Origin: Bythopirellula goksoeyrii
Lineage (GTDB): Bacteria; Planctomycetota; Planctomycetia; Pirellulales; Lacipirellulaceae
Direction of reading: 5' to 3'
NCBI RefSeq assembly: GCF_008065115.1
Contig: NZ_CP042913.1
Coordinates: forward strand, 6,211,257-6,275,256
Length of the DNA stretch: 64,000 nt
Shown piece by piece: positions 1 to 8,306 of this stretch. Below the pieces are notes generated by a model. It was not told the DNA's origin. It did no database searches and was given only the letters and a program-made list of their open reading frames with translations. Both the position numbers and the translations under genes were made by a program. Within the stretch, counting starts at the first letter, position 1. Every line of letters starts with the position of its first letter.

Positions 1-268
1 TCTGCGTCGGCAGCCAATAGGCCTGACTACTAAAGGGAGAACGCTCTCCGCTGGGAGCTCCAACCTTTCGCTTGGCCGGTCGAGACAGAGTCGGCAAGTC
101 GACAAGCCCCTGCGACACATCGGCCTCAAGATCGCGGCTCGGAGACAACTGAAAGTCTACCGCTTCGATCCCACCGAGGTCACTTACCACAGCTTGCTGT
201 CCCTGCACATCGAGACCAGCCGACCACAAGAAAACACACACAACTGGAGAGATTTGCCAGCGATGCAT
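1..268 (-). CDS. Secreted protein of unknown function, 5' part only
   Basis: An open frame runs from an ATG at 268 leftwards off the window edge without a stop (about 89 codons). It is preceded by a good ribosome binding site, GGGGAGGGG on the minus strand. The N-terminus MHRWQISPVVCVFLWSAGL followed by DVQGQQ looks like a signal peptide with a cleavage site near GQQ, so the product is probably exported. The visible mature part is polar with no recognisable domain. The function cannot be named from this fragment. Confidence 0.6.
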   Translation of the reverse strand, partial: MHRWQISPVVCVFLWSAGLDVQGQQAVVSDLGGIEAVDFQLSPSRDLEADVSQGLVDLPTLSRPAKRKVGAPSGERSPFSSQAYWLPTQ

Positions 269-408
269 GCCACCCCTCCCCGTCGTTTCTTCAAGTGCTT
301 CGTGAGTTCAAATAGAGCGGGAAGATCGTACCAGCATGGCTAGCTCCGTCAAGTCCAGCGAGAATAGCGAATTCAAAGGGGATCAGACTTTTGCGCTGCT
401 ATCACTTC

Positions 409-1263
409 TCACCGCGCTGCCAGTTCCAACGCCTTCAGTACCTGCACGGCAGTCTGTTCGATGGTCAACTGTGTCACGTCGATCAAGGGGTAGCCTCGTC
501 GCTGGCACTCCTGCTCAAACTCGATTACTTCCCGAATCACGCTCTGCAGGTCGTCGTAGTCGGTGCCGGGAGAACCGGCATGTTTCATCCGTTCCACACG
601 AATCTCATGGAGCCGCTTGGGCTGCATCGTGAAGGCGACGATCTTATTCTTGCCAAGTCGTGTAAGCTCTGCGGGAAAACCTGTCACCGGCGAAATCGAC
701 ACATTGGCTACCTTGAAACCACGCGAACCTAAGTACAACGTCGTGGGACTCTTGCTCACACGGCTCAAGCCTACGATCACGATGTCCGCTTGTTGTAGTG
801 TCGCGGCACCCAGACCGTCGTCGTGTTCCATCGCGAATTCCATCGCCTCGATCCGCTTCTGATAGGTGGCATCCAACTTGTGCAGTTGCGAAAGATCATT
901 GTCCGCCAATTGTCCGACGCAGTCTGCCATGAAATCAAACAAGGGACCGGTCGCGTCGAAATGGGGCACGTGCTGCCGCACACAATACGACCGCACGAAT
1001 TGCTTGGAACTCGCATCGGGGAGCCCATGAATTACAATTGCACGTGGCCCCATGATCCCATGCAGGACGTGTTCGAGCTTTTCGTGTGTATCCGCCAAAG
1101 GGTGCGATAGAATCTCGAAATCAATCCCCGAGAACTGTGTTTCAGCAACCGAGGCAAGGCGAAACAGCAGATCACCCGTAGAGCCCGAAATCAAGTGGAT
1201 CGTATAGGACTCGTTGGGCTTCTCAGGCTCGCGATCAGAGGCAGCTTGTCGTTTTTTTCCCAT
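409..1263 (-). CDS. ppsR: Bifunctional kinase/pyrophosphorylase regulating PEP synthase or PPDK (DUF299)
   Basis: This 284-residue protein has the DUF299 layout. The N-terminal motif HLISGSTGD (about 23-31) starts the fold, and a P-loop-like GLSRVSKSPTT lies near residue 165. The family phosphorylates and dephosphorylates a Thr of phosphoenolpyruvate synthase or pyruvate phosphate dikinase, using ADP as donor, and so switches between glycolysis and gluconeogenesis. The reading frame extends upstream to 1317, but those 18 residues lie in the palindromic repeat at 1285-1370 and in poor coding sequence, so the ATG at 1263 (MGKKRQ) is preferred. Family assignment is firm; which dikinase is the target cannot be seen here. 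Confidence 0.9.
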   Translation of the reverse strand: MGKKRQAASDREPEKPNESYTIHLISGSTGDLLFRLASVAETQFSGIDFEILSHPLADTHEKLEHVLHGIMGPRAIVIHGLPDASSKQFVRSYCVRQHVPHFDATGPLFDFMADCVGQLADNDLSQLHKLDATYQKRIEAMEFAMEHDDGLGAATLQQADIVIVGLSRVSKSPTTLYLGSRGFKVANVSISPVTGFPAELTRLGKNKIVAFTMQPKRLHEIRVERMKHAGSPGTDYDDLQSVIREVIEFEQECQRRGYPLIDVTQLTIEQTAVQVLKALELAAR

Positions 1264-1284
1264 ACTTCCGTTGTAACAGACAGA

Positions 1285-1370
1285 TAGGCCGGAACAAGCC
1301 GTGCGCAGTTCCGGCAAGACATCGTCACACGCAAAACGATGCCGGAACTAGCGTTGCTCGTTCCGGCCTA
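1285..1370. repeat. REP-like palindrome, GGCCGGAACAAGC family, copy 1
   Basis: An 86-bp element starts TAGGCCGGAACAAGCC and ends GCTCGTTCCGGCCTA, giving terminal inverted repeats of about 15 bp with internal smaller hairpins (CAGTTCCGGC / GCCGGAACTA). Further copies with the same termini lie at 6991-7080 and 12056-12144. It sits between the divergent-looking ends of ppsR (start) and the serine hydrolase gene (stop). Confidence 0.8.
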
Positions 1371-1380
1371 CAACTATCGT

Positions 1381-2625
1381 TTATTTCCCTTCGACAATCG
1401 CATCGTACACCAGTGGGTTCGCTACGACGAATGTGCTGTCCCTGTAGGGCAAACTCTGTTCGAGGGTAACCACGGTGAATTCTTCGCGCGGGTTTGCCCA
1501 ATACTGGGTACTCGCCATTCCGCCCCAGCCGTACTCGCCAAGCAGACGTCGATCTTCCGCAGGGATCGGCTTACACACCACACGGAAGCCCAGGCCGAAA
1601 CCTGCGCCAGGATCATCGGCCCAGCCGGTCTTGTCGTCGAGTTGATTGTGTGTCATGAGCGCTACGGTCTCCGGTTTGAGAAATCGCTTTCCGCCTGCCT
1701 CGCCACCGGCAGCGATCATGTTGAAGAACCGCCAATAGTCGGAGGCCGTGGAAACAAGCCCCCCGCCACCCGACAAGAATGTTGCCGGCCGCGCATACCG
1801 ACTCGTCGCGGGGTCATCTTCCACGGTCCACTTGCCCTCTTTCTGCTCATAGCAAACGGCGAACCGATCGAGCTTTTCAGGGGGAACTTGAAACGCCGTA
1901 TCAACCATCCCGAGTGGCTCAAAGATCCGCTCGCTTAAGAATGCATCAAGCGGCTTGCCCGATACCCGCTCCACGACCGCACCCAACACGTCGGTCGAAG
2001 TGCCATAGTGCCAGTCGGTTCCTGGGTCGAAGATTAGCGGCAGACCAGAGAGTTTATCGATCACGTCCTGAAGCGTGCCATTACGGTCCAAGAGATCCTC
2101 CTCGGCGTATAGCCGTTCTACCGGTGATCCCTCGGGGTTGCCATAGATCAATCCCGAAGTGTGCGTCATCAACTGCTGGATGGTCATCGCTGACTTCGCT
2201 GGCTGATTGCCCGCCTCATCGTACACCGTGCGATCGGCCAACTCCGGCAGATACTTCTCGACCGGGTCATCGAGCGCGAGCTTTCCTTCCTCCACGAGCA
2301 TCAACGCCGCAGCCGTCGTGATCGACTTGGTCATCGAATAGATCCGCACGATCGTATCTGCTTGCCAGGGCTTTTGGGCTTCGGCATCCATGTGCCCAAA
2401 CTGCTCGAAGAAGACGACTTTTCCCCGCCGCGCGACCAAGACCGATCCGCCCACGATTTCTCCGTCTTCGACGCGCTGCTGCATCACCTCGCTGATCTTG
2501 GCGAGCTTCTGGCTCGACATGCCGACCTCTTCGGGCGAGACAGTGGGAAGCTGTTGGGCAAGTCCGTAGTTGGTGAGAAAAAGAATCGCCAGACAATTGA
2601 ATAAGAAAATCGTTCGGAAATGCAT
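1381..2625 (-). CDS. Secreted serine hydrolase, class C beta-lactamase/esterase family
   Basis: The protein has 414 residues from the ATG at 2625, which opens a clear signal peptide (MHFRTIFLFNCLAILFLTNY, then GLAQQ). It carries the serine beta-lactamase-like fold. The SxxK nucleophile motif SMTK is at 97-100, the catalytic Tyr is in HYGTSTDVLG, and a C-terminal GWGG replaces the KTG box, as in family VIII esterases. The family hydrolyses esters, D-amino-acid peptides or beta-lactams, so the substrate is open. An in-frame upstream ATG at 2667 would bury the signal peptide and is not preferred. Confidence 0.85.
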   Translation of the reverse strand: MHFRTIFLFNCLAILFLTNYGLAQQLPTVSPEEVGMSSQKLAKISEVMQQRVEDGEIVGGSVLVARRGKVVFFEQFGHMDAEAQKPWQADTIVRIYSMTKSITTAAALMLVEEGKLALDDPVEKYLPELADRTVYDEAGNQPAKSAMTIQQLMTHTSGLIYGNPEGSPVERLYAEEDLLDRNGTLQDVIDKLSGLPLIFDPGTDWHYGTSTDVLGAVVERVSGKPLDAFLSERIFEPLGMVDTAFQVPPEKLDRFAVCYEQKEGKWTVEDDPATSRYARPATFLSGGGGLVSTASDYWRFFNMIAAGGEAGGKRFLKPETVALMTHNQLDDKTGWADDPGAGFGLGFRVVCKPIPAEDRRLLGEYGWGGMASTQYWANPREEFTVVTLEQSLPYRDSTFVVANPLVYDAIVEGK

Positions 2626-2712
2626 CGCCTGCCGCCAAGGGTATGAGTATGGGAATTGGAGCCTCAATTAGAGTCGAGTCACGCATCGCCTGCAATCCTG
2701 TGGAGTATTGCT

Positions 2713-3264
2713 TCAAGAATCCTCGCGGAGGCGATCAATCTCGCTTAGCATGTCACGCACTTCCAACGCATTCTTGACGGCATAGACATTGATCGTGGAA
2801 TACACTCCCCCGGAAGTCGTTGTGATCAAAATCCCATCGATTTCGCAGAGGCGCATCAGTGGATTTTGAAAAGTCGCATAATCGACAATCGCCCGAAAAT
2901 GAAGTTTTCTATCTCGTCTGGTGGAGCCCCCCTCTTTGACACGAAGGAAATCTCCCTCAACCGCAACTTCCAAAGCGGTGGCCCATCGCCGAGCAGCAAA
3001 ATGTCCAAAGACGAAGTAAAGAGTCGCTCCGATCAGCAGCCCCCATCCAATTCCAGTGATTGCTCCACGCAGAAACTCGCTCCAAACTTGTTCCGCGTTT
3101 TCGAAATCCCGCTGTCGATCCTTGCTCGTACTGGCTCCCCCGAAAAGAAAACCAAACGCAAAAGGCACGATAGAACAAGCGATAAATGATTGCACGCGAT
3201 AGAATCTGCACAACTTGTCGCGTTCGATCTCGATAGGAAACGTTTCAGGATATTGGTCGTTCAT
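2713..3264 (-). CDS. Membrane protein with two TM helices and a cytosolic PH-like tail
   Basis: This 183-residue protein begins at the ATG at 3264 (MNDQYPETF). Two hydrophobic segments (about 24-43 and 68-88) flank a short charged loop. A roughly 90-residue soluble C-terminal half follows, with alternating strand-like segments and a final helix. The layout resembles YcxB-like proteins, but no diagnostic motif is present and the name is only a suggestion. It lies just beyond the phage-like cassette on the same strand, separated from it by the palindrome at 3318-3403. Function unknown. Confidence 0.6.
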   Translation of the reverse strand: MNDQYPETFPIEIERDKLCRFYRVQSFIACSIVPFAFGFLFGGASTSKDRQRDFENAEQVWSEFLRGAITGIGWGLLIGATLYFVFGHFAARRWATALEVAVEGDFLRVKEGGSTRRDRKLHFRAIVDYATFQNPLMRLCEIDGILITTTSGGVYSTINVYAVKNALEVRDMLSEIDRLREDS

Positions 3265-3317
3265 GCTTGGTATTTTCCCATGAGCGCCGATAAGCGTCAA
3301 TCAGTGGTTTGTCATGT

Positions 3318-3403
3318 CAAAGAATTCTTTGCCACAACGACACGACGGCACAACGGACTAAACTCATTTCTACGTTGTGTCGCTGTGTCGTCGTGGTTCT
3401 TTA
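3318..3403. repeat. Palindromic repeat beyond the portal gene
   Basis: The arms AAGAATTCTTTGCCACAACG and CGTCGTGGTTCTTT are part of a longer imperfect inverted repeat. The fuller arm reads GCCACAACGACACGACGGC, mirrored by GTCGCTGTGTCGTCGTGG. It lies directly 3' of the portal gene, where head genes would be expected in a phage. No second copy was seen in the window. Confidence 0.6.
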
Positions 3404-3417
3404 TACCCTCCGGTCGC

Positions 3418-4782
3418 TTACGCTTCCCGCTCGCCTTGGTGCATGGCCAGGTTCTTTTGCTCTTGGTCGTAGTCAAGCCCCAGTTTCAGGCTCCAGGTTT
3501 GCGGCGAAAGGATGCCTTTCTCGAAAGCGATCTTTTCGACTTGGCAATGCTGCAAATGGTTACGCACTTCTAGCGATGGGGGTGTGATCTGGATGTCGAC
3601 CAGACGGCGAATGTCGTTAGGTAATCGTCCTGCCAAGGCAGTGTTTTCAACAGCCCGCCACATCACGTCGCGGTCGTCGGTTTCTAGGCCGGCTTGCAGA
3701 CGCTGGAACATCTTTACTGCGGGGCCTTCGGCCACCAGCGTCGAAGCGTAGTTCGAGTTCGACGCGTCGGAGGTGAACATGAACTCTGGCATCACCAAGC
3801 GGGAGGCGACCGCACGCAGTTCGGCCTGCAACACGGCGACAAAATTGCTCGCGTCAATCCCTGCGGCGGGGAAGTCGTACTCCAAGCCCGCCGGGGCATC
3901 GAGGATCGTTCCCGGGGCGTAGTGCGACAGTTGCCGCGTGCGACTGCCGGCGGAAGTTGTCTGACTCTGATCGGCGACGAACTGCTCCACGCCGCTGCGA
4001 GACGCGCCCCGATGTTTGCGAATCAGCGCGATGGCCGACTGGATCTCGGCGACTACACTCATGTTGCGGAGCAGCTTGTCGATGCGGCGCAAGTTCTTCC
4101 GCACGGGGTAATAGAGCGGCAGGCCACGCTTGACGTTCGCGTCGACGTTCGCCTTGCGATGCTGAATCGCCGCCGCATCCACCGGCTGGCCATCGATGTA
4201 ATAGCCCAGCACCGACTCCACGTCGCGCGGTTCGGTATGGATGCCAAAAGTCGCCTCGGGGACATTGACCAGCTCGCGCGGGGTGGCCACTTGGTCCGGC
4301 TCAACAAACCGCACGCGAGTGATGCCGTGGGAATCGACAAAGTAGCGCAGAAACACCTCGCCATCGCGGTCCAATCGTCGCACGATTTCCTGCTGCCGCG
4401 CTTGCCAATGATTCACTTCGAGAAACTCATCGATGACTGTCTGCACTTCGGTTTCCAATTCAGCGCTGGCGTGGGTTCCCTTGCGGACGCAAGCCCGGTA
4501 GACGTGGCCTGTGCCCACCAGATAGCTCACGCGGTTCTCGATGCCATTGATAGCGAACTCGTTGGTGGCCGCCAGATGACGGACTTGATTGCGGATGTCA
4601 GCGAGTTGCTGTTCGGTGGCAAAGGGGACGCTGACCCCCTGCCCCGCCTGGCCGTTGGTGGCGACACTGTCCCACCACTGGCCAGTGTCGTCGAGGTAGG
4701 CGCTGCGGGGATCGACGAACAGATCCCACAGTGCGTCGCAGGCTTCGGTGAGGCGGTGTTCAAGGCGGGTGGTGTCTTGCAT
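3418..4782 (-). CDS. Phage portal protein
   Basis: This 454-residue protein is probably a portal, the dodecameric ring through which DNA enters a phage head. The support is an N-terminal helical region and the pattern NEFAINGIENRVSYLVG common at portal N-termini. The core has many Arg/Asp-rich segments, and a late segment SRLVMPEFMFTSDASNSNY resembles the portal wing/stem region of the lambda-type family. It starts at an ATG with a good GGAG site and is the last gene of the cassette, 115 bp downstream of the large terminase, the usual terminase-to-portal order. Length is near that of short lambda/HK97-type portals. No protease or capsid gene follows. Confidence 0.75.
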   Translation of the reverse strand: MQDTTRLEHRLTEACDALWDLFVDPRSAYLDDTGQWWDSVATNGQAGQGVSVPFATEQQLADIRNQVRHLAATNEFAINGIENRVSYLVGTGHVYRACVRKGTHASAELETEVQTVIDEFLEVNHWQARQQEIVRRLDRDGEVFLRYFVDSHGITRVRFVEPDQVATPRELVNVPEATFGIHTEPRDVESVLGYYIDGQPVDAAAIQHRKANVDANVKRGLPLYYPVRKNLRRIDKLLRNMSVVAEIQSAIALIRKHRGASRSGVEQFVADQSQTTSAGSRTRQLSHYAPGTILDAPAGLEYDFPAAGIDASNFVAVLQAELRAVASRLVMPEFMFTSDASNSNYASTLVAEGPAVKMFQRLQAGLETDDRDVMWRAVENTALAGRLPNDIRRLVDIQITPPSLEVRNHLQHCQVEKIAFEKGILSPQTWSLKLGLDYDQEQKNLAMHQGEREA

Positions 4783-4824
4783 TTGGATTCTCCTTTTAGG
4801 TTGGTGTCATAAATAGGTGTCTTT

Positions 4825-4908
4825 GGCGAGCCGTAAGCGTTAGCGCCCGGAGCATCCTGCGCGACGAAAGAGTTGAAGTTCTCCGGGCGCTTACGCTTAC
4901 GGCTCGCC
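4825..4908. repeat. REP-like palindrome overlapping the terL stop codon
   Basis: The left arm GGCGAGCCGTAAGCGTTAGC and right arm GCGCTTACGCTTACGGCTCG are long, nearly perfect inverted repeats around a roughly 40-bp loop (84 bp in all). The right arm encodes the last residues and the TAA stop of the large terminase, so repeat and gene overlap by about 12 bp. Confidence 0.8.
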
Positions 4909-6525
4909 TCCGATCAGCCGGCTTCCGAGGCCGTCGTTTCTGTTTCCGCTGCCGTAGTGTTCCTCCGCCAGGCGGAGCGCCATCTCCAACGCGTCGGGGC
5001 CGTCGTCGTGGCTGCCTAGCGGGAAATCTCTGAGTTGATCGACCAAGAGCTGCGTGCCGGGGCTGGCAGCGAGGAACCGCACGCGTCGTTGGGCGAGGTA
5101 CGGGCCCAGACGGCGAATGCGGACTTGCTTGTTCACATGGTTGTGAATCGCTGCGGGAGTGCACCAGTGGATTCCCTGCCGGGCAAACTCGCGGACGAAT
5201 TCGTCGGCTAAGAGTTCCTGGAATTGGTTCGCCTCGACGCCGAAGGCATCGGCTTGATGGTGCCAACAGAGGGCTACGCCGCTCGCGACGATTTCAGGAG
5301 TGGGCCGGCGGGCCAGGTCAGCCTCCACGTAGAGCATGCCGCGGCGGTCGATTCCCAGCACGACCAAGGCCGAGTAGTCGCCGTGCTTTGAATCGCGACC
5401 TTTGCTGGGGTCGAGGGCGATCGTTTTGAATTGCAAGTCGGCAGGCCAAGCTTGAAACCAGATCGAGTCATCAAAGTATTCCGCCGGCCATTCGCACCGC
5501 GCGGGATCGAGGGGCGAACTCTGCTTCTCGCGCTCGAAAGTGGCGTGGCCTTCCTGAGTGCGCATTTTCATGAGCAGGTAGAGGTCTTCCCGCTCGGGCC
5601 ATAAGAGATCCGCGCCGGCCTGCATGGCCTGACGATTCTTCTGGAAGAAATTCCAGGCGGCCTGCCCCGCATCACGTCGCGAAACGTCCGTATAGATGCG
5701 TTCCCACTCGGCCCACAAATCCATGTCGGTGGGCCAGCGCTCGATGGCGCGAAACTTGCGCGAGATCCAACCCGGCGTGCGGTCGAGTTGCATCGCCAGG
5801 GCATCGCGGTGCAGAGCTGTGGCGAGGTTGAGGATGTTTGTGCGTTTGTCACCTGCTTTCAGGACGGTGCCATGAAACCAACGACTGCTCGTATCCCGTT
5901 GGTAGGCCGATTGCATGTGCTCGTCGTTTTGCAGATCGTCGCAGACGATCAGCGACGGACGATGGGCCCCGTGGCGACGGCCGCGGAGTCGTTGCCCCGA
6001 GCCGAAGGCCTCGACAAGGGTTCCGTTATTGAGCAGGAGACATTCGGTGACATCGCGCTCGAAGTGGACATGTTCGTACTCCTGGGTGATTCGCTGGTTC
6101 TCGACGAGTTCGCGCTTGAGGTTGGCCAGATGCATTTGAGCTTGGGAACTGGTATCAGAGAGGATCCAGACATAGGGTTCCCACCCCTCCAGGGCGACAC
6201 GCAGCACATAGGCCAGCGAGGCGATGGTCGACTTCGCCCCGCCACGTGGGCCGATCACGTTGAGCTTGGTTCCCCGTTGTTGGGGGAGCAGATCCAACTC
6301 GGCAGCCAACCAGCGATGCATCTTCGAGGGTGGGTGGACAAAGTGCCGTGCGAGATACCGCCGCCCCCAGGCGAGTAAGTCGAGGCTCTGATTCCGCTCT
6401 TGCGCGCGGGCTGCGGTGCGCCACTGGCGATTCACACCTTGTCGCAAGCGGCTTGCCAGTGTTTGCTGCGGCGTCGAGTCCGTTCGCAACATTTGATCGA
6501 CCAGGCTTTGTGTGCGAGAACTCAC
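4897..6525 (-). CDS. Phage terminase large subunit (DNA-packaging ATPase/nuclease)
   Basis: This 542-residue protein has both terminase domains. The N-terminal ATPase has a Walker A variant GPRGGAKST at 92-100 and Walker B LIVCDD at 192-197. The C-terminal RNase H-like nuclease has the first catalytic Asp in ALDPSKGRDSKHGDYSA (about 370) and a final acidic motif HDDGPDALE near the C-terminus. The known role is ATP-driven DNA translocation into a prohead and cutting of concatemers. All motifs look intact, so the gene is not obviously decayed. It starts with GTG, overlapping the upstream small-terminase stop by 4 bases (GTGA), which indicates translational coupling. Its final three codons and stop lie in the palindrome 4825-4908. 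Confidence 0.9.
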   Translation of the reverse strand: MSSRTQSLVDQMLRTDSTPQQTLASRLRQGVNRQWRTAARAQERNQSLDLLAWGRRYLARHFVHPPSKMHRWLAAELDLLPQQRGTKLNVIGPRGGAKSTIASLAYVLRVALEGWEPYVWILSDTSSQAQMHLANLKRELVENQRITQEYEHVHFERDVTECLLLNNGTLVEAFGSGQRLRGRRHGAHRPSLIVCDDLQNDEHMQSAYQRDTSSRWFHGTVLKAGDKRTNILNLATALHRDALAMQLDRTPGWISRKFRAIERWPTDMDLWAEWERIYTDVSRRDAGQAAWNFFQKNRQAMQAGADLLWPEREDLYLLMKMRTQEGHATFEREKQSSPLDPARCEWPAEYFDDSIWFQAWPADLQFKTIALDPSKGRDSKHGDYSALVVLGIDRRGMLYVEADLARRPTPEIVASGVALCWHHQADAFGVEANQFQELLADEFVREFARQGIHWCTPAAIHNHVNKQVRIRRLGPYLAQRRVRFLAASPGTQLLVDQLRDFPLGSHDDGPDALEMALRLAEEHYGSGNRNDGLGSRLIGGEP

Positions 6526-6971
6526 TTCAGCGCTCCCTCGCTCGTGTGAGTCTCACCCTGGGCCAGCGAACCCAAATCGGCCAGCAACTGCTGGCGATCC
6601 TCCAGATTGCTCACGGACTTGACGATGATTGTCGTGAGCGAATCCAGGAAAGCGACCAATTCGGCATCGGTCCAGGCGCGGCTGCCACGCAGGGCAAATT
6701 GTTTCTGAGCCCGCCGTTCCAGCCACCACGTCGCGGCCCGCCAATGTTTTTCGTCCTTGGATGCACTGTGCAAGCTGCGGACAAAATGAAACTGAGCCTG
6801 CCCTTCGGCTTGCTCCACCTCCGAAGCGAACGCGGGATTAGAGTGGAGCTCGTCGGCAAGTTGCTCGGAATTCCACCCAAGCGCCTGAGCCGCCACGGTG
6901 ATTTCGCACCCCATGGCAACCATTGTCCGAATGGCTCGCTTGTCGCTCTCGGTGATTGGTTTGTCTTCCAT
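6522..6971 (-). CDS. Terminase small subunit-like protein
   Basis: This 149-residue, largely helical protein starts at MEDKPITESD (ATG at 6971). Its N-terminal part reads like a helix-turn-helix (GCEITVAAQALGWNSEQLAD). A middle helical region and an acidic C-terminal tail follow, the layout of small terminases that recognise packaging sites. The assignment rests mainly on position, immediately upstream of and coupled to the large terminase, and is inference. No clear Shine-Dalgarno is visible. A GTAGGCC-family palindrome ends 20 bp upstream of the start. Confidence 0.6.
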   Translation of the reverse strand: MEDKPITESDKRAIRTMVAMGCEITVAAQALGWNSEQLADELHSNPAFASEVEQAEGQAQFHFVRSLHSASKDEKHWRAATWWLERRAQKQFALRGSRAWTDAELVAFLDSLTTIIVKSVSNLEDRQQLLADLGSLAQGETHTSEGALK

Positions 6972-6990
6972 GGTTTTATATCGTCGTTTC

Positions 6991-7080
6991 GTAGGCCGGA
7001 ACAAGCCGTGCGCAGTTCCGGCAGGCCATAGTCAACACCGCCGCCATGCCGGAACAGCGCTACCGCTCGTTCCGGCCTAC
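6991..7080. repeat. REP-like palindrome, GGCCGGAACAAGC family, copy 2
   Basis: A 90-bp element opens GTAGGCCGGAACAAGC and closes GCTCGTTCCGGCCTAC. It fills almost the whole gap between the ABC/GNAT gene and the small terminase gene. Its outermost GTAG, read on the minus strand, supplies the TAG stop codon of the ABC/GNAT gene. Confidence 0.85.
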
Positions 7081-8222
7081 GGGTTGCCTATAAATTCAAA
7101 CGACACTACGGCGCGGCCCGTGGCGCTGCGGTAGTCTTTGAATCGTGTGGATTGCCGCGTTCGTGAACCGGCTTTGCGGACGCTTACGGTGCGCCATTGG
7201 GGCGAATGCTTACAGTGGCGAATCAGCGCCGGGTGGCTGCTGGTGACGTTGATCCGCAGGCCGGCTTGCCGATGTAATTGGGCTACTGCCGCGACCACGC
7301 GCATGCCGATTCCCATCCCTTGGAAGTCGGGGAGCGTGACGATCCGCGTGAAGCGGCGGTGATTTTTCTGGGCGATGATCGGTAGCGTTGCACAGAAAGA
7401 GACTGGCTCGCCGTTCCAGAGGGCCAGGTAGCAGCGGGCTCCCGGGGCGATCTTGCCACTCAGATAGTGATGTCGCGCAAACAGTTGCCAAGCAGCCACC
7501 TGGCAGCGATAGATTTCCAGTTCGATAAGTGGCCGCCGAAGCCGCCTCCGTTCTAGCCGAACGGTGGCCATGTCCAACACCCAATCCGCTTCGAGCCACT
7601 CGGCCACATCGTAGTGGCAAGTCACCGCTACAAACCGGCACGGAATCGATCCACGTCGAATCCCTTTGGCAATAGCCGTCGAACAAGCCTTCGCCACCGT
7701 GCGATCCACAACGCTGGTGAATTCGTCGAAAACCAAAAGAGGTGCGAGCTTCGAGTTACGAGTTGCGAGAGAAGACGGTTCATCTTGCTCAAAACTCGTA
7801 ACTCGCGACTCGAAACTCCTTCCCAACGCTCTCGCTAAATCACATCGAAACCGCTGGCCCGTGCTGAGTACATGATACGGCTTGACCCATGACGGGGGCG
7901 AGCTGAAGCCGACTGCGGTGAAGAGCTCCACCACTTGCCGCATCGGCATGTCGCCGAAACTATCGACGACTGCTTTGTCCGCGGGCCAGTCGGCGGCGCC
8001 AGCAATTGCATCGCCATAGCATTCCCGCGCGACGGTGCTCTTGCCACTGCCCGACGGACCGACGATGAGTCCAACGTCCCAGGGTTCGTCTTGCGTGGGT
8101 AGTTCCACGGAAAACCGCTCGGTGCATTTGTCTTCCAGCGGCACATCGAACATGCCGGCCACCTGCTGCACGCGGAAAGATTCAGGGACGGGGCAGGATA
8201 CGGTGATGTTGTGTTTGGTCAT
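7077..8222 (-). CDS. ABC-type ATPase fused to a GNAT acetyltransferase domain
   Basis: The 381-residue protein starts at MTKHNITVSC, with GAGGA about 10 bases upstream. Residues about 1-235 form an ABC ATPase with Walker A GPSGSGKS at 55-62, signature LSTGQ at 119-123 and Walker B LLVFDE at 162-167. No membrane segments are present. Residues about 240-381 resemble a GNAT N-acetyltransferase, with an acetyl-CoA-loop-like segment FQGMGIGMRVV. Such fusions occur beside phage packaging genes, but I know of no established role. Residues about 137-159 look like an extra in-frame segment encoded by a palindromic repeat (7746-7818). Substrate and partner are unknown. Confidence 0.75.
   Translation of the reverse strand: MTKHNITVSCPVPESFRVQQVAGMFDVPLEDKCTERFSVELPTQDEPWDVGLIVGPSGSGKSTVARECYGDAIAGAADWPADKAVVDSFGDMPMRQVVELFTAVGFSSPPSWVKPYHVLSTGQRFRCDLARALGRSFESRVTSFEQDEPSSLATRNSKLAPLLVFDEFTSVVDRTVAKACSTAIAKGIRRGSIPCRFVAVTCHYDVAEWLEADWVLDMATVRLERRRLRRPLIELEIYRCQVAAWQLFARHHYLSGKIAPGARCYLALWNGEPVSFCATLPIIAQKNHRRFTRIVTLPDFQGMGIGMRVVAAVAQLHRQAGLRINVTSSHPALIRHCKHSPQWRTVSVRKAGSRTRQSTRFKDYRSATGRAVVSFEFIGNP
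7746..7818. repeat. Palindromic repeat inserted in frame inside the ABC/GNAT coding sequence
   Basis: Arms GAGCTTCGAGTTACGAGTTG and CTCGTAACTCGCGACTCG are imperfect inverted repeats (about 20 of 24 positions pair). They have the same sequence character as the elements at 8244-8302 and 12297-12330. The 73-bp unit lies between the ABC signature and the Walker B motif, whose spacing is about 24 residues longer than usual. Confidence 0.75.
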
Positions 8223-8243
8223 AATTGTTCGTTCCTCACTTGG

Positions 8244-8302
8244 TTGCGAGTTTCGAATCACGAGTTGCGAGCTATTCTGACTCGCGCCTCGAAACTCGCG
8301 CC
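8244..8302. repeat. Palindromic repeat, TTGCGAGTTTCGA family, intergenic copy
   Basis: Left arm GCGAGTTTCGAATCACGAG and right arm CTCGCGCCTCGAAACTCGC form a hairpin with a short loop. It lies between the ParB-like gene and the ABC/GNAT start and is related to 7746-7818. Confidence 0.75.
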
Positions 8303-8306
8303 TTCC

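Noticed and set aside
1339-1938. 199-aa plus-strand ORF
   Set aside because: Antisense to the serine hydrolase, starts in a palindromic repeat and has no protein-like pattern; the minus-strand frame has signal peptide and SxxK.
3694-4812. 372-aa plus-strand ORF
   Set aside because: Antisense shadow of the portal gene produced by its codon bias; no recognisable domain.
4796-5266. 156-aa Arg/Pro-rich minus-strand ORF
   Set aside because: Alternative frame over the end of terL and the palindrome at 4825-4908; composition unlike real proteins.
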